This document shows, in pieces, positions 9,141 through 19,051 of a DNA stretch of 64,000 nt. Every line of letters begins with the position of its first letter. Positions within the stretch are counted from its first letter, which is position 1. Made by a program: the position numbers and the translations under genes. The notes below the pieces were generated by a model. That model was not told the origin of the DNA. It was given only the letters and a program-made list of their open reading frames with translations, and did not search any database. The stretch comes from UBA7330 sp043554545 (GTDB taxonomy: Bacteria > Bacteroidota > Bacteroidia > Cytophagales > Cyclobacteriaceae), in NCBI GenBank assembly GCA_043554545.1, contig CP121337.1, positions 4,650,001 to 4,714,000 on the forward strand, read 5' to 3'.

Positions 9141-12100
9141 ATGATGACCAATCAAGCTTTAACAATTAACCTTCTCTTCACCTTCCTTTTTCTCCAATGT
9201 TCCATCATTGCTATAGGTCAGGGGACCTCTTTAAAAGAAGGGTTTCAAAACCCTCCTTCATCCTCTTTCCCTGGAGTTTATTGGTATTTTATGGACGGAA
9301 ATTTATCCCGTGAAGAAATGACAAAAGACCTGGAATCCATGAAAGAGGTGGGTATTGGAAATTTAATATTTCTTGAAGTAGGTATTGGGGTTCCCCGGGG
9401 TCCGGTTGATTTTATGAGTGAAGAGTGGCAGGGTCTTTATGTCCATGCGGTAAGAGAAGCTGAGCGGTTAGGTATTAAAATATTGCTGGGAGCTGGTCCT
9501 GGTTGGTGCGGAAGTGGTGGACCATGGGTAAAACCGGAAGAATCGATGAAGCATTTGGTTTTTAGTGAGACTGAAATTTCAGGGAATAAAAAGGTGGACA
9601 TTAAGCTTCCTATTCCAGAACAGCGGAGCACTGTGTGGCACACGATGAAAGACCCATACTATGAAGACGTAGCTGTTTATGCTGTTCCCAGTATAGTCAG
9701 GCCGGTAATAGCAGATATTAATGAAAAGGCACTTTACGAAAGAGACCCCATTTCATCAAAGCCAAATGTAAAGACCCATTTACCTGCTCCGGCAAGTTTT
9801 TCAAAAGTGGATAAAAAAAATATCCTTAAGCAACAGGATATCCTTGATGTTACCAGGTATTTGCAACCAAATGGCACACTGGTTTGGGACGCTCCAAAAG
9901 GTAATTGGACAATCATACGCATGGGGAAAAGGGTTACCGGAGCCAGTACCCGGCCTTCACCCGAGCCAGTGATCGGTCTTGAAAGTAATAAGTTAAATGC
10001 ACAGCATTTTGAAAATCATCTAAAAAATTATACGGATGTATTATTGAAAAAGACAGCGCCCCGTAAAGAAGGAGTTGGCTGGACAGGCTTTCATATGGAC
10101 AGCTGGGAGAGTGGTGCACAGAACTGGACGGAGGGCATAGTGGAAGAATTTAAAATAAGACGAGGATATAATCCTGAGCCCTATTTGCTCTCCTATACCG
10201 GACGTGCAATTCAAAGCGTAGAGATCACAGAGCGATTCCTCTGGGATTTACGCCAAACATGTAAAGAACTTCTCCTTGAAAATCATGCTGAATTTGGGAA
10301 AGCTTATGCACATAAAAACGGATTGGAATTAACCATAGAGCCTTACGATATGAATCCGGCAGGAGACCTGGACCTGGGCGCTGTTGCCGACGTAATCATG
10401 GCAGAATTTTGGAGTAAACGATTCGGGTATCACACAGCCTATGCGGTATTGGAAGCGACTTCAATTTCACATATTACAGGACGACCAATAGTGGGGGCTG
10501 AAGTTTTTACTTCAAATAATAATGAGGCCTGGCAGGAATACCCATGGTCAATGAAAGATCAGAGTGACTGGGCATTGGCTTTGGGTGTTAACAGGTTTGT
10601 TTACCACACTTTTGCGCATAAGCCTTTGGGTGACGAATACCGTCCGGGAATGACCATGGGACCATACGGAGTACACTGGGACAGAGGACAAACCTGGTGG
10701 CCAATGGTCGAAGCCTATCATAAATACATCAGCCGCAGTTCGCATATGATGCAGCAAGGACAGTCAGTTGCCGATATACTGTACCTGACACCTGAAGGAG
10801 CGCCAATGGTGTTTAAAGCGCCTGGCGACGCACTAAAAGAAAATGGCGCCATCCCTGATAAAAAAGGATACAGTTTCGATGGCTGCTCTCCAAAAATGTT
10901 GATGGAAAGAGCAATTCTGGAGAACGATAAAGTGGCCTTCCCGGGGGCTTCATCTTATGAAATCCTGGTGTTGCCAAATTTTGAAACAATGACTCCGGAA
11001 TTACTTGTGAAAATTGCTTCGTTAGTGGAAAATGGGGCAACGATAATTGGCAATCCGCCAGTGAAGTCGCCGAGCTTAAGTGATTATCCAAATTGTGATG
11101 AAAAGGTGAAGACCCTGGCTGAAGAACTTTGGGGAACACTACAAATACCTGAGCAAGTAACTGAAAGAAAATACGGTAAAGGGACCATTTATTGGGGAGG
11201 TAATTTAGCTTCCGACAGTCTATATCCGTCCTACAATCATACAGCTGAGCTTCTTTCACGAAAGAATATACCTGAGGATTTTACTTCTGATAACAACACC
11301 GTCAGGTTTGGCCACCGTAAAACATCGACCAGTGACATATACTTCATATCCAACAGGACAGACACCTTTCAGAAATCAACATGTACTTTTCGTGCTATAG
11401 GAACGCCGGAGCTCTGGAATAGTGTAAACGGAGAATCCAGAAAAATTGCCAGCTATTCAGTAGAAAATGGTTTGACAACTGTTCCTCTGGAATTCTTTCC
11501 TTATGAAAGTTTCTTCATTGTTTTTTCTGAAAATAAGGATCAGGAAAAAATAGCTAAAACAGGGACAGGGAATTTCCCGGGTTTTAAAAAAGTCAAAACA
11601 ATTGAAGGCTCCTGGAATGTTTCATTCGATCCGAAATTTGGAGGACCTGAGAATATCGTATTCGAAAAACTGCAGGATTGGGCGAAGCATGAACTGCGTG
11701 GAGTAAAATACTATTCAGGGATAGCCACCTATAAAAAGTCCTTTGTTATTGATCAGGTGGATAATGGAAAATATTACATCGACCTGGGAGTGGTTAATGA
11801 TATGGCCAGGGTAAAATTGAATGGGCAGGACATTGGAGTTGTTTGGTGTGCACCCTGGAGGATCGATGTTTTGGGTGCCTTGAAAAAGGGAGAAAATATG
11901 CTTGAAATTGAAGTTGCTAACCGCTGGATAAATCGATTGCTGGGAGACAAATCTGAACCTGAGAAATATGCGCGGACTGTAAAATTTGAAAATGGCTTAA
12001 TGGGAGGAAAAGAATATGAAGCTGGCAGATACACTTTTACCACAAAAGCGGCTATGCGTTCATTTGATTTTACAGAACCACTTTCTTCTGGTTTACTAGG

Positions 12101-12146
12101 ACCTGTTACCATCTTAGAAACGATTGATATGCCCAATGAAAAATAA
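9141..12146 (+). CDS. GH106 family alpha-L-rhamnosidase, secreted
   Basis: Third GH106-type enzyme (1001 aa). Signal peptide MMTNQALTINLL...AIGQ without a lipobox, so probably a soluble periplasmic protein. Motifs parallel the previous gene: GVYWYFMDGN at the barrel start, DSWESGAQNW (E323), EPYDMNP (E400), MAEFW (E422) and GAEVFTS (E454). The E323/E422/E454 spacing is nearly the same as E464/E565/E595 in the neighbour. The C-terminal sugar-binding domain ends in SGLLGPVTI. The protein is clearly homologous to the two upstream but far from identical, so this is an old family expansion rather than a recent duplication. A 170-bp gap separates it from the previous gene; no promoter was recognised there. 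Confidence 0.87.
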   Translation: MMTNQALTINLLFTFLFLQCSIIAIGQGTSLKEGFQNPPSSSFPGVYWYFMDGNLSREEMTKDLESMKEVGIGNLIFLEVGIGVPRGPVDFMSEEWQGLYVHAVREAERLGIKILLGAGPGWCGSGGPWVKPEESMKHLVFSETEISGNKKVDIKLPIPEQRSTVWHTMKDPYYEDVAVYAVPSIVRPVIADINEKALYERDPISSKPNVKTHLPAPASFSKVDKKNILKQQDILDVTRYLQPNGTLVWDAPKGNWTIIRMGKRVTGASTRPSPEPVIGLESNKLNAQHFENHLKNYTDVLLKKTAPRKEGVGWTGFHMDSWESGAQNWTEGIVEEFKIRRGYNPEPYLLSYTGRAIQSVEITERFLWDLRQTCKELLLENHAEFGKAYAHKNGLELTIEPYDMNPAGDLDLGAVADVIMAEFWSKRFGYHTAYAVLEATSISHITGRPIVGAEVFTSNNNEAWQEYPWSMKDQSDWALALGVNRFVYHTFAHKPLGDEYRPGMTMGPYGVHWDRGQTWWPMVEAYHKYISRSSHMMQQGQSVADILYLTPEGAPMVFKAPGDALKENGAIPDKKGYSFDGCSPKMLMERAILENDKVAFPGASSYEILVLPNFETMTPELLVKIASLVENGATIIGNPPVKSPSLSDYPNCDEKVKTLAEELWGTLQIPEQVTERKYGKGTIYWGGNLASDSLYPSYNHTAELLSRKNIPEDFTSDNNTVRFGHRKTSTSDIYFISNRTDTFQKSTCTFRAIGTPELWNSVNGESRKIASYSVENGLTTVPLEFFPYESFFIVFSENKDQEKIAKTGTGNFPGFKKVKTIEGSWNVSFDPKFGGPENIVFEKLQDWAKHELRGVKYYSGIATYKKSFVIDQVDNGKYYIDLGVVNDMARVKLNGQDIGVVWCAPWRIDVLGALKKGENMLEIEVANRWINRLLGDKSEPEKYARTVKFENGLMGGKEYEAGRYTFTTKAAMRSFDFTEPLSSGLLGPVTILETIDMPNEK

Positions 12147-12256
12147 AAATCACTGGTGAGATAGGTCTATAATTCACTTTGTATTTAATACCTTCATCAT
12201 ATAATTATTATATCAGCTATCAGAACAACTTTAAAACTCTTCACCAGAAATTTAAT

Positions 12257-14932
12257 ATGAAGTTCAATTTTATAATCCTGCTATTGCTGTTTGGATCATT
12301 CTCAACCTATGGCCAGACAGATGACTTTAATGCAATTGATTTGCGTTGCGAGTACCTGGAAACCCCGATCGCAGTTGATACCGAGAGCCCTCGGTTTACC
12401 TGGAGAATAAAAAGTGAAAAAGGCGAAGCATCACAATCAGCTTATCAGATTGTAATAGGCACTGATTCAACAGCTGTGGCAAGAGGAACAGACAAAACAT
12501 GGAATTCTGGCAAAGTGATCAGCAATTCAACATTGGTGAGCTATGAGGGCAAAACACTAGCACCGTTTACAAGCTATTATTGGGCGGTAACAGTATGGGG
12601 TGATGGAGACGAATCACCAGCTACCTCCAGGATTTCCAGCTTTAGGACTGGCATGATGCAACAACATAATTGGAAGGGGTCCTGGATTACAGATACAAGA
12701 AACGTGGACCTTAAACCTGCGGCGTATTTCAGGAAAGAAGTTACTGTCTCGAAACAGGTAAAGTCTGCTTACGTCTATATAGCAGCAGCTGGGTTGTATG
12801 AACTTGAACTGAATGGCTCAAAGGTTGGAGATCACCAACTTGATCCAATATATACACGTTTTGACATGAGGAATCTGTATGTCACCTATGACGTCACCAG
12901 CTTTCTAAAAGAAAAGAATGTGCTAAGTGTGCTGCTGGGAAACGGCTGGTACAATCATCAATCAACAGCTGTTTGGTACTTCCATGAGGCTTCATGGAGA
13001 GCAAGACCAAAGTTTTGTTTGGACCTAAGACTAATGTATACAGACGGAACTGTCGAAACGATCTCTACAGATAAAAGCTGGAAGACAGATTTAAGCCCTG
13101 TTGTTTTCAATAGCATTTATACTGGAGAGCACTATGATGCAAGTCAGGAGCAGGATGGATACCATAAAGTGGGGTTTGATGATTCTGAATGGAAAAACAG
13201 CTTGATAACCCAGATGCCATCGAAAAATATCGTTTCTCAACAGATGCATCCAATTCGGGCAGTGGAAGAGATTACACCAAAAAGTGTCAGGAAAATAAGT
13301 GATACTAAATACATTTTTGATTTGGGCAGAAACATATCCGGGGTAACAAAACTTAGTGTATCAGGACAAGCCCAAACTATAATTAAGGTAATTCATTCAG
13401 AGCTTCTGAATGATAAAGCAAATTTGGACCTATCAAATATAGACCTTCATTACAGGCCAACGGACGATACAGATCCATTTCAAACGGACATTTATACATT
13501 AAGCGGCGAGGGAATAGAAACGTTTTCTCCTCGATTCAATTATAAGGGATTTCAACATGTGGAGGTTAGTAGTAGTAAGCCGATAATGCTATCTAAAGAA
13601 AGCCTGACAGGAGTTGTTTTGCACAGCGATGTACCCCAGGTTGGTTATATAAATAGCTCTAACAAAACATTGAATAAAATCTGGGAAGCTACCAACAATT
13701 CCTACTTATCAAATTTATTTGGTTACCCTACAGACTGTCCCCAGCGGGAAAAAAACGGCTGGACTGGTGATGCCCACATCGCCATTGAAACAGGGCTTTA
13801 TAATTTTGATGGGATCACAGTTTATGAAAAATGGCTTAAAGATCATCAGGATGAACAGCAATCAAATGGCGTGCTTCCGTCTATCATTCCATCAAGTGGA
13901 TGGGGCTATGAATGGGGTAACGGTCCTGACTGGACAAGTTCGATTGCCATCATACCCTGGAATATTTATTTGTTTTATGGCGATTCCAGGCTGATGGAAA
14001 GCTGTTATTCCAATATCAGCAGGTACGTCGATCACATCACAGAGATTAGTGAAGGCAGTTTAACAACCTGGGGTCTGGGAGATTGGGTGCCTGTTACAAC
14101 AAAACCGCCTGTTGAATACACTTCCTCGATATATTATCATGTTGACGTTTCTATCTTGGCCAAAGCTGCAAAACTTTTGGGATATGAATCTGACCATGTT
14201 CGATATTCCCAACTGGCAGAGGAGATAAAAACTGCATTTAATAAGAAATATTTTAATAATAAAACAGGCATATATGGCAAGGGATCGCAAACGGAGCTCA
14301 GCACCGCCCTTCATTGGGGAATGGTACCTGAAGATGCTATAAAACTGGTTGCCAAAAATCTTGCGGATAGAGTAATTGAAGATGATAAGCATATTAATGT
14401 TGGATTATTGGGTAGCAAAGCGATTCTTAATGCATTAAGTAATAACGGCTTTGCGGAATTAGCCTATGAAGTGGCTTCGCAGGAAACATTTCCTTCCTGG
14501 GGCTGGTGGATAGCAAATGGGCTTAGTACACTCCCGGAAAATTGGGACTTGTCAAAGACAACCAATGACATTTCTCACAACCATATCATGTTTGGTGAAA
14601 TAAGCGCATGGTATTTTAAAGCACTGGGTGGCATTAAACCAGACCCTGAAAATCCTGGTTTTAGAAAATTCTTTCTGGAACCAAATTTTGTTCAGGGGTT
14701 AGATCACTTTGAAGCTGCTTTCAATTCTCCACAAGGAAAAATTGTGAGTTCATGGAAAAGAATGAATGACAAGACTTTTTATCGGGTAGTGATACCACCT
14801 AATAGTGAATGTGTTGTTAAGCTAAACGCTAAAAAAGTATCAAAGAATATGCGTCAATACGTGATTGAAGAAGAAAATGGATTAACAAAATTAAGTTTGA
14901 AATCAGGATCTTATGAAATCGAAATCAATTAG
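12257..14932 (+). CDS. GH78 family alpha-L-rhamnosidase
   Basis: Exported inverting alpha-L-rhamnosidase (891 aa). The ATG at 12257 is chosen because a signal peptide (MKFNFIILLLLFGSFSTYGQ) begins there; an upstream in-frame TTG at 12179 only adds residues unlike a signal peptide. Order of domains: fibronectin-like RhaN domain (about 25-135, LRCEYLETPIAVDTESPRF), rhamnosidase N beta-sandwich (about 140-330), the Bac_rhamnosid domain, an (alpha/alpha)6 catalytic barrel with CPQREKNGWTGD (E498, D505; acid region) and GWWIANG, and a C-terminal jelly roll. It completes a set of four rhamnose-directed enzymes on one strand. No transport pair (SusC/SusD) or regulator lies between them. Confidence 0.92.
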   Translation: MKFNFIILLLLFGSFSTYGQTDDFNAIDLRCEYLETPIAVDTESPRFTWRIKSEKGEASQSAYQIVIGTDSTAVARGTDKTWNSGKVISNSTLVSYEGKTLAPFTSYYWAVTVWGDGDESPATSRISSFRTGMMQQHNWKGSWITDTRNVDLKPAAYFRKEVTVSKQVKSAYVYIAAAGLYELELNGSKVGDHQLDPIYTRFDMRNLYVTYDVTSFLKEKNVLSVLLGNGWYNHQSTAVWYFHEASWRARPKFCLDLRLMYTDGTVETISTDKSWKTDLSPVVFNSIYTGEHYDASQEQDGYHKVGFDDSEWKNSLITQMPSKNIVSQQMHPIRAVEEITPKSVRKISDTKYIFDLGRNISGVTKLSVSGQAQTIIKVIHSELLNDKANLDLSNIDLHYRPTDDTDPFQTDIYTLSGEGIETFSPRFNYKGFQHVEVSSSKPIMLSKESLTGVVLHSDVPQVGYINSSNKTLNKIWEATNNSYLSNLFGYPTDCPQREKNGWTGDAHIAIETGLYNFDGITVYEKWLKDHQDEQQSNGVLPSIIPSSGWGYEWGNGPDWTSSIAIIPWNIYLFYGDSRLMESCYSNISRYVDHITEISEGSLTTWGLGDWVPVTTKPPVEYTSSIYYHVDVSILAKAAKLLGYESDHVRYSQLAEEIKTAFNKKYFNNKTGIYGKGSQTELSTALHWGMVPEDAIKLVAKNLADRVIEDDKHINVGLLGSKAILNALSNNGFAELAYEVASQETFPSWGWWIANGLSTLPENWDLSKTTNDISHNHIMFGEISAWYFKALGGIKPDPENPGFRKFFLEPNFVQGLDHFEAAFNSPQGKIVSSWKRMNDKTFYRVVIPPNSECVVKLNAKKVSKNMRQYVIEEENGLTKLSLKSGSYEIEIN

Positions 14933-14936
14933 TCGC

Positions 14937-14960
14937 AAGTACTGAAAAAAGTACTTTTTA
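14937..14960. terminator. Intrinsic terminator between convergent genes
   Basis: 7-bp perfect stem (14937-14943 with 14950-14956), 6-nt A-rich loop and a following T-run. It ends the rhamnosidase cluster and lies directly against the stop codon of the convergent symporter gene. Confidence 0.7.
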
Positions 14961-16364
14961 TTAATCCTCACTAAGCTCTCCTTCCGTATGTGCGACAAGC
15001 GTTGCTACGCTGGCATCACCAGTAATATTGGCCACCGTACGTGCCATGTCAAGAAGCCGATCTACGGGGAAGATAATGGCTACCCAGGCAGGGTTTAAAC
15101 CTACAGTCTGAAGGATGATGATCAACATTACCAAACTGGCGCCTGGCACAGCGGCTGTTCCAATAGAACCCATGGTTGCAGTCAGCACGATGGTTAGTTG
15201 CTGTGCAAGGGAAAGATCCACAAAGTGCAATTGAGCAAGAAATACGGTTGCGATGGCAAGGTATAAGCTGGTACCATCCATATTCACAGTTGCACCTATC
15301 GGTAGCACAAAGCTGGATACGTTTTTTGAAACGCCCATACCATCTTCCACACACTCCATCGTAACAGGTAATGTTGCAGCACTTGAACTGGTAGAGAATG
15401 CCAGAAACTGAGCAGGACTCAATATTTTGAAAAACTTTTTATAATTGACCTTTTTAATGAGAGTGGTAATGATCAATGGATAAAAGACAAAGAGCATAAA
15501 TCCAAGACCGATCAGAACTGTAATGGTGTAAGAGCCAAGTCCTTTAAAAATCTCAAATACTTCACCCGGGCTGTTAGCCATCTTTGCTACCACGCCAGCC
15601 AATAAGGCAAATACAAAGAACGGGGCTGCTTTCATAATGGTGTCGACCATTCTCAGAAACACTTCATTAATAGAGGAGATAAATTTCTTTACAGGGCCTC
15701 CTTTTTCATCTGGGATTATGGCAAGGGTAATACCAAAGAAGATGGCGAAGAAAATAACCTGTAGCATCAACTTATTATTTGAAATGGAAAGAATGATGTT
15801 TTCAGGAACCATGTCAACAATAAACTGAAGAGGTGGCTCTTCCTTTTGTTGTTGAGCAAGACTTAATTTCTCATCTACTGTACTTTGATTTTCCGGGAGG
15901 CCACTCGAGATCATTTGATCAATGGCTCCCTTATTTTTTGGGTCATCCAGCAGGTTTTTACCGTCTTTAACTTCCACTCCCGGAGTATTTTGAACCCACA
16001 GTTCATAAGAGATACGGTTTTTTATTCTTTGCTCCTCATCGATGTGTGTACCTGGTGCGATAAAATTGACGATGAGTAATCCAACAGTAATAGCTGATAC
16101 TGTGGATACCAGATACATGGCCAGGGTTTTTATTCCCATTCTCCCGAGTGCAGAAGTATCATTTAATCCGGAGACGCCATCTATGATTGAAAATAAAACC
16201 AGTGGAACGGCAATAAACTTGAGGAGTCTGATGAATATCTGGCCAAAAGGGTCTATCCAATTTATGGTAAACTGGTTCCATCCTAGGGCACTTGAGATAA
16301 AAGCCCATCCAATTCCCAAAATAAGGCCGATAATAATTTTTATGTGGATAGGTAATTTCTTCAC
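14961..16364 (-). CDS. Sodium:dicarboxylate/glutamate symporter (DAACS family)
   Basis: Inner-membrane secondary transporter (467 aa) that imports dicarboxylates or acidic amino acids with Na+ or H+. Family signatures are visible: the serine-rich re-entrant loop AFSTSSSAATLP and the motif GATVNMDGTSLY, followed by the last helices with GTAAVPGAS. Start is GTG at 16364; its G is also the last base of the aroC TAG, so the two genes share one base and are probably translationally coupled. A hydrophilic insert (about residues 105-175, rich in K, D and Q) sits between helices 3 and 4. Malate, fumarate, succinate, glutamate or aspartate are all possible substrates. Confidence 0.9.
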   Translation of the reverse strand: MKKLPIHIKIIIGLILGIGWAFISSALGWNQFTINWIDPFGQIFIRLLKFIAVPLVLFSIIDGVSGLNDTSALGRMGIKTLAMYLVSTVSAITVGLLIVNFIAPGTHIDEEQRIKNRISYELWVQNTPGVEVKDGKNLLDDPKNKGAIDQMISSGLPENQSTVDEKLSLAQQQKEEPPLQFIVDMVPENIILSISNNKLMLQVIFFAIFFGITLAIIPDEKGGPVKKFISSINEVFLRMVDTIMKAAPFFVFALLAGVVAKMANSPGEVFEIFKGLGSYTITVLIGLGFMLFVFYPLIITTLIKKVNYKKFFKILSPAQFLAFSTSSSAATLPVTMECVEDGMGVSKNVSSFVLPIGATVNMDGTSLYLAIATVFLAQLHFVDLSLAQQLTIVLTATMGSIGTAAVPGASLVMLIIILQTVGLNPAWVAIIFPVDRLLDMARTVANITGDASVATLVAHTEGELSED

Positions 16365-17446
16365 TATGGCTGTAATTTATTCGTTCTGGCCAGCAAGTAG
16401 TAATCAGCAATGACCAGAGCAGCCATGGCTTCAACAATAGGTACTGCTCTAGGCACGACACACGGGTCATGGCGACCCTTTCCGGAAACCTTAACAGCAT
16501 CCCCATCTTTGTTTACACTGTCCTGGTCCTGCATGATGGTGGCTACAGGTTTGAATGCCACTTTAAAGTAAATGTCTTCACCATTGGAGATTCCTCCCTG
16601 GATTCCTCCACTGTGGTTAGATTTTGTTCGAACCATTTCCCCCTCCTTAAAAAACGCATCGTTGTGTTGAGAGCCTTTCAGCTGAATTCCCGCGAAACCA
16701 CTTCCATATTCAAAACCTTTTACTGCGTTGATACCCAACATGGCATTGCCTAGGGCGGCATGTAACTTATCAAAAACAGGTTCTCCTAACCCGACCGGAA
16801 CACCTTTGATTACACCAGTTACAATACCTCCAACGGTATCCTGATCTTTTCTAACCTGATCGATATAGTCAAACATTTTTTTGGCCATTTCAGGATCTGG
16901 ACACCTTACTTCATTGCTTTCAGTTTTTGATAAGTCTAATGCGGTGTAATGTTTGTCCAGCTTCAAATCACCTACCTGCGAAACAAATGCATGAAAACTA
17001 ATCCCAACATCTTTTAGCATTAGCTTGGCAATGGCTCCCGCGGCAACTCTAGCAGCAGTTTCTCTAGCCGAACTTCGCCCTCCTCCCCGGTAATCTCTAT
17101 TACCATACTTAACTTCATAGGTAAAGTCGGCGTGAGAAGGCCTGAACTTATCTGCAATGTGGCTGTAATCTTTACTTTTTTGATCCTTATTTTTTATGAG
17201 TAAACCTATGGGCGTGCCGGTGGTTTTCCCTTCAAATGTTCCTGAAAGAATCTCTACCTGATCTTCTTCTTTTCTTTGAGTGGTGATTTTGGATTGTCCT
17301 GGCTTTCTTCTTTGAAGCTCGGACTGAATAAACTGCTCGTCTATTTCAATACCTGCCGGACATCCATCAAGGATGGCACCAATTGCAGGGCCATGTGATT
17401 CACCAAAAGAGGTAATGCTAAAAATATTTCCGAATTTGTTTCCCAT
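16364..17446 (-). CDS. aroC: Chorismate synthase
   Basis: Converts 5-enolpyruvylshikimate-3-phosphate to chorismate using reduced FMN, the last step of the shikimate pathway. At 360 aa it has normal length and all three family signatures: GESHGPAIGAILDGCPAG near the N-terminus, GGGRSSARETAARVAAG in the middle, and SGKGRHDPCVVPRAVPIVEAM near the C-terminus. It lies 6 bp after the batD-like gene and overlaps the symporter start by one base, so the three genes look like one leftward operon with no evident functional theme. Confidence 0.97.
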   Translation of the reverse strand: MGNKFGNIFSITSFGESHGPAIGAILDGCPAGIEIDEQFIQSELQRRKPGQSKITTQRKEEDQVEILSGTFEGKTTGTPIGLLIKNKDQKSKDYSHIADKFRPSHADFTYEVKYGNRDYRGGGRSSARETAARVAAGAIAKLMLKDVGISFHAFVSQVGDLKLDKHYTALDLSKTESNEVRCPDPEMAKKMFDYIDQVRKDQDTVGGIVTGVIKGVPVGLGEPVFDKLHAALGNAMLGINAVKGFEYGSGFAGIQLKGSQHNDAFFKEGEMVRTKSNHSGGIQGGISNGEDIYFKVAFKPVATIMQDQDSVNKDGDAVKVSGKGRHDPCVVPRAVPIVEAMAALVIADYYLLARTNKLQP

Positions 17447-17452
17447 GAGTTC

Positions 17453-18907
17453 TTACTTGCGGAACATGATAATGCCGGTTAAAACTAGTATAACCACAGC
17501 AAAGATGTTTGCAAATATCTGAAGGATTGACCCCTTTTCCAGCGAAGTGAGTTGATTATCTTCAAATTCTATTCCGCTATAGAATGTACCAAGATCATTT
17601 GACTGAATATATTCATTTTTCTTACTCTCTCCCGTTACGATAAGCTCCTGCCTCGATCTCAATGTGTCATAAGCAGCTTTTTCAGGATTAAAGAAGACCC
17701 ACTGAAAATAATCTCCTAACTGGTAAGTGCCCGGTTCATTGGGAATACCGTAGTAGCTAAAGGTTTTTGTGCCTCTGACCTTTCCTGAAGAGCGGGTAAT
17801 GTTTTGCTGGGTATTTGGATCATAAAAATCAAAATCAGCTGTTTCCGGGATGTCTGGCTTTTCAACTGCACTAATGTTTCCTTCCCCGACTATATTAAAA
17901 GAGTAATTAAAGCTCTGACCAGTTTCCAGGTTTTTAGCGCTAATCTTTTCCGCTAATTGATATTCACCAACAGCTACCTGACTTTTCAATGGATGAGGAG
18001 GTAGCTCCAACACCTTTATGTCTTTTGGTTTTGAGTAGAAAGTTTCAAAATCTTCCTGTCTGTTTCTACCGAAAAACGATGGGTTTTTTGCCACTTTATA
18101 TTTGATCAGCTTCAGGCCAACAGAGGGGAAATTTATGTCTTCGATATTGAGTGGATAGTAGGCAGCCTGATAGATTTTATATTGAGTATAATCTTTGTTA
18201 TTGATGGTAATGGGTTCCCCACTAATATTATCAATATTAAAATTTTCTTCCCAACAAGTGTTGGGCTTTATCTTTTTGACGATGTCAGTGATTTGTTTTC
18301 CCAAATCGTAGAACCTCAATTCTGCTCTGTTTTCTTCCGCTACATAAAAAGCCAGTGTGGTAGTAAAACCTTCCCCCACATAAACTTCAGATTTATCTGT
18401 TGTAAGAGCCAGGAAGGCGTTGGCTTTTATATCTACAAATTCAGAGGGCTGCCTTTTTCTTCCAAAGAAATCGTCTAAAGGGTCGATTCCAAAGGGGCTG
18501 GTATTATTTTGCTGCTGTTGCTGTTGGTTAGCAGGGCCAACTTTAATTGTTTTTCCCGGAGCACTAATTGTCTTTCCATTTACCGTCAGCTCAAATGGGC
18601 GGATCACAACTGTTCCTTCTTTGGTTGCCTGATAATTTTGAACAATAGATTGTTTTGAACTCATCTGGCCATTGATGAAGCTCGTAGAAGTAGATGAAGA
18701 TGTACCTCTTTTTACAAAACCATCTATCTCAGGGAATGGGCTATAGTTTTGTAATCGCTCATTCTCTACAGTTAACGTTATGGTAAACAGCTGGTTAATA
18801 GCAATCTCACCTGGTCCGTACTCAATTTTCAGGGCCTGAGCCATTGAAAAATCAACAAAAAACATCAGTGCCAGACAACCTAAGATTCCAGACTTCGTAA
18901 AATTCAT
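17453..18907 (-). CDS. BatD-like protein
   Basis: Exported, membrane-anchored protein (484 aa) of the BatD ('oxygen tolerance') family. Signal peptide MNFTKSGILGCLALMFFVDFSMA; several beta-sandwich repeats follow (for example EGTVVIRPFELTVNGK, SDFVDIK-type strands, EGNISAVEKPDIP); one C-terminal helix (ANIFAVVILVLTGIIMF) anchors it. A run of six Gln marks a linker near residue 138. In Bacteroidota batD usually sits with batA/B/C and a MoxR ATPase. Here it stands alone ahead of aroC, so this is probably a second, orphan BatD-type protein. Its role in the cell envelope is not established. Confidence 0.82.
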   Translation of the reverse strand: MNFTKSGILGCLALMFFVDFSMAQALKIEYGPGEIAINQLFTITLTVENERLQNYSPFPEIDGFVKRGTSSSTSTSFINGQMSSKQSIVQNYQATKEGTVVIRPFELTVNGKTISAPGKTIKVGPANQQQQQQNNTSPFGIDPLDDFFGRKRQPSEFVDIKANAFLALTTDKSEVYVGEGFTTTLAFYVAEENRAELRFYDLGKQITDIVKKIKPNTCWEENFNIDNISGEPITINNKDYTQYKIYQAAYYPLNIEDINFPSVGLKLIKYKVAKNPSFFGRNRQEDFETFYSKPKDIKVLELPPHPLKSQVAVGEYQLAEKISAKNLETGQSFNYSFNIVGEGNISAVEKPDIPETADFDFYDPNTQQNITRSSGKVRGTKTFSYYGIPNEPGTYQLGDYFQWVFFNPEKAAYDTLRSRQELIVTGESKKNEYIQSNDLGTFYSGIEFEDNQLTSLEKGSILQIFANIFAVVILVLTGIIMFRK

Positions 18908-18930
18908 AGTACTTTATTACAAACAATGTT

Positions 18931-18948
18931 AAAGTGAATTTTCACTTT
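18931..18948. promoter_or_regulatory. 18-bp palindrome upstream of batD-like gene
   Basis: Perfect 8-bp inverted repeat (AAAGTGAA / TTCACTTT) with a 2-bp centre, 23 bp before the start codon of the leftward gene. The size and position suit a dimeric repressor site or a start-proximal hairpin. No known regulator could be matched. Confidence 0.4.
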
Positions 18949-19051
18949 GATGTAAAGGTAAAAATTGTTTAACTTAAGGTTAAATACATTCTCGTAAGAG
19001 AACGTCAAAATTGCTTCATATAGTTAACTCTTTAACAAATATTATAATTTA

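Noticed and set aside
12179..12256. Upstream TTG start for the GH78 gene
   Set aside because: The added residues do not resemble a signal peptide; the ATG at 12257 opens a good one.
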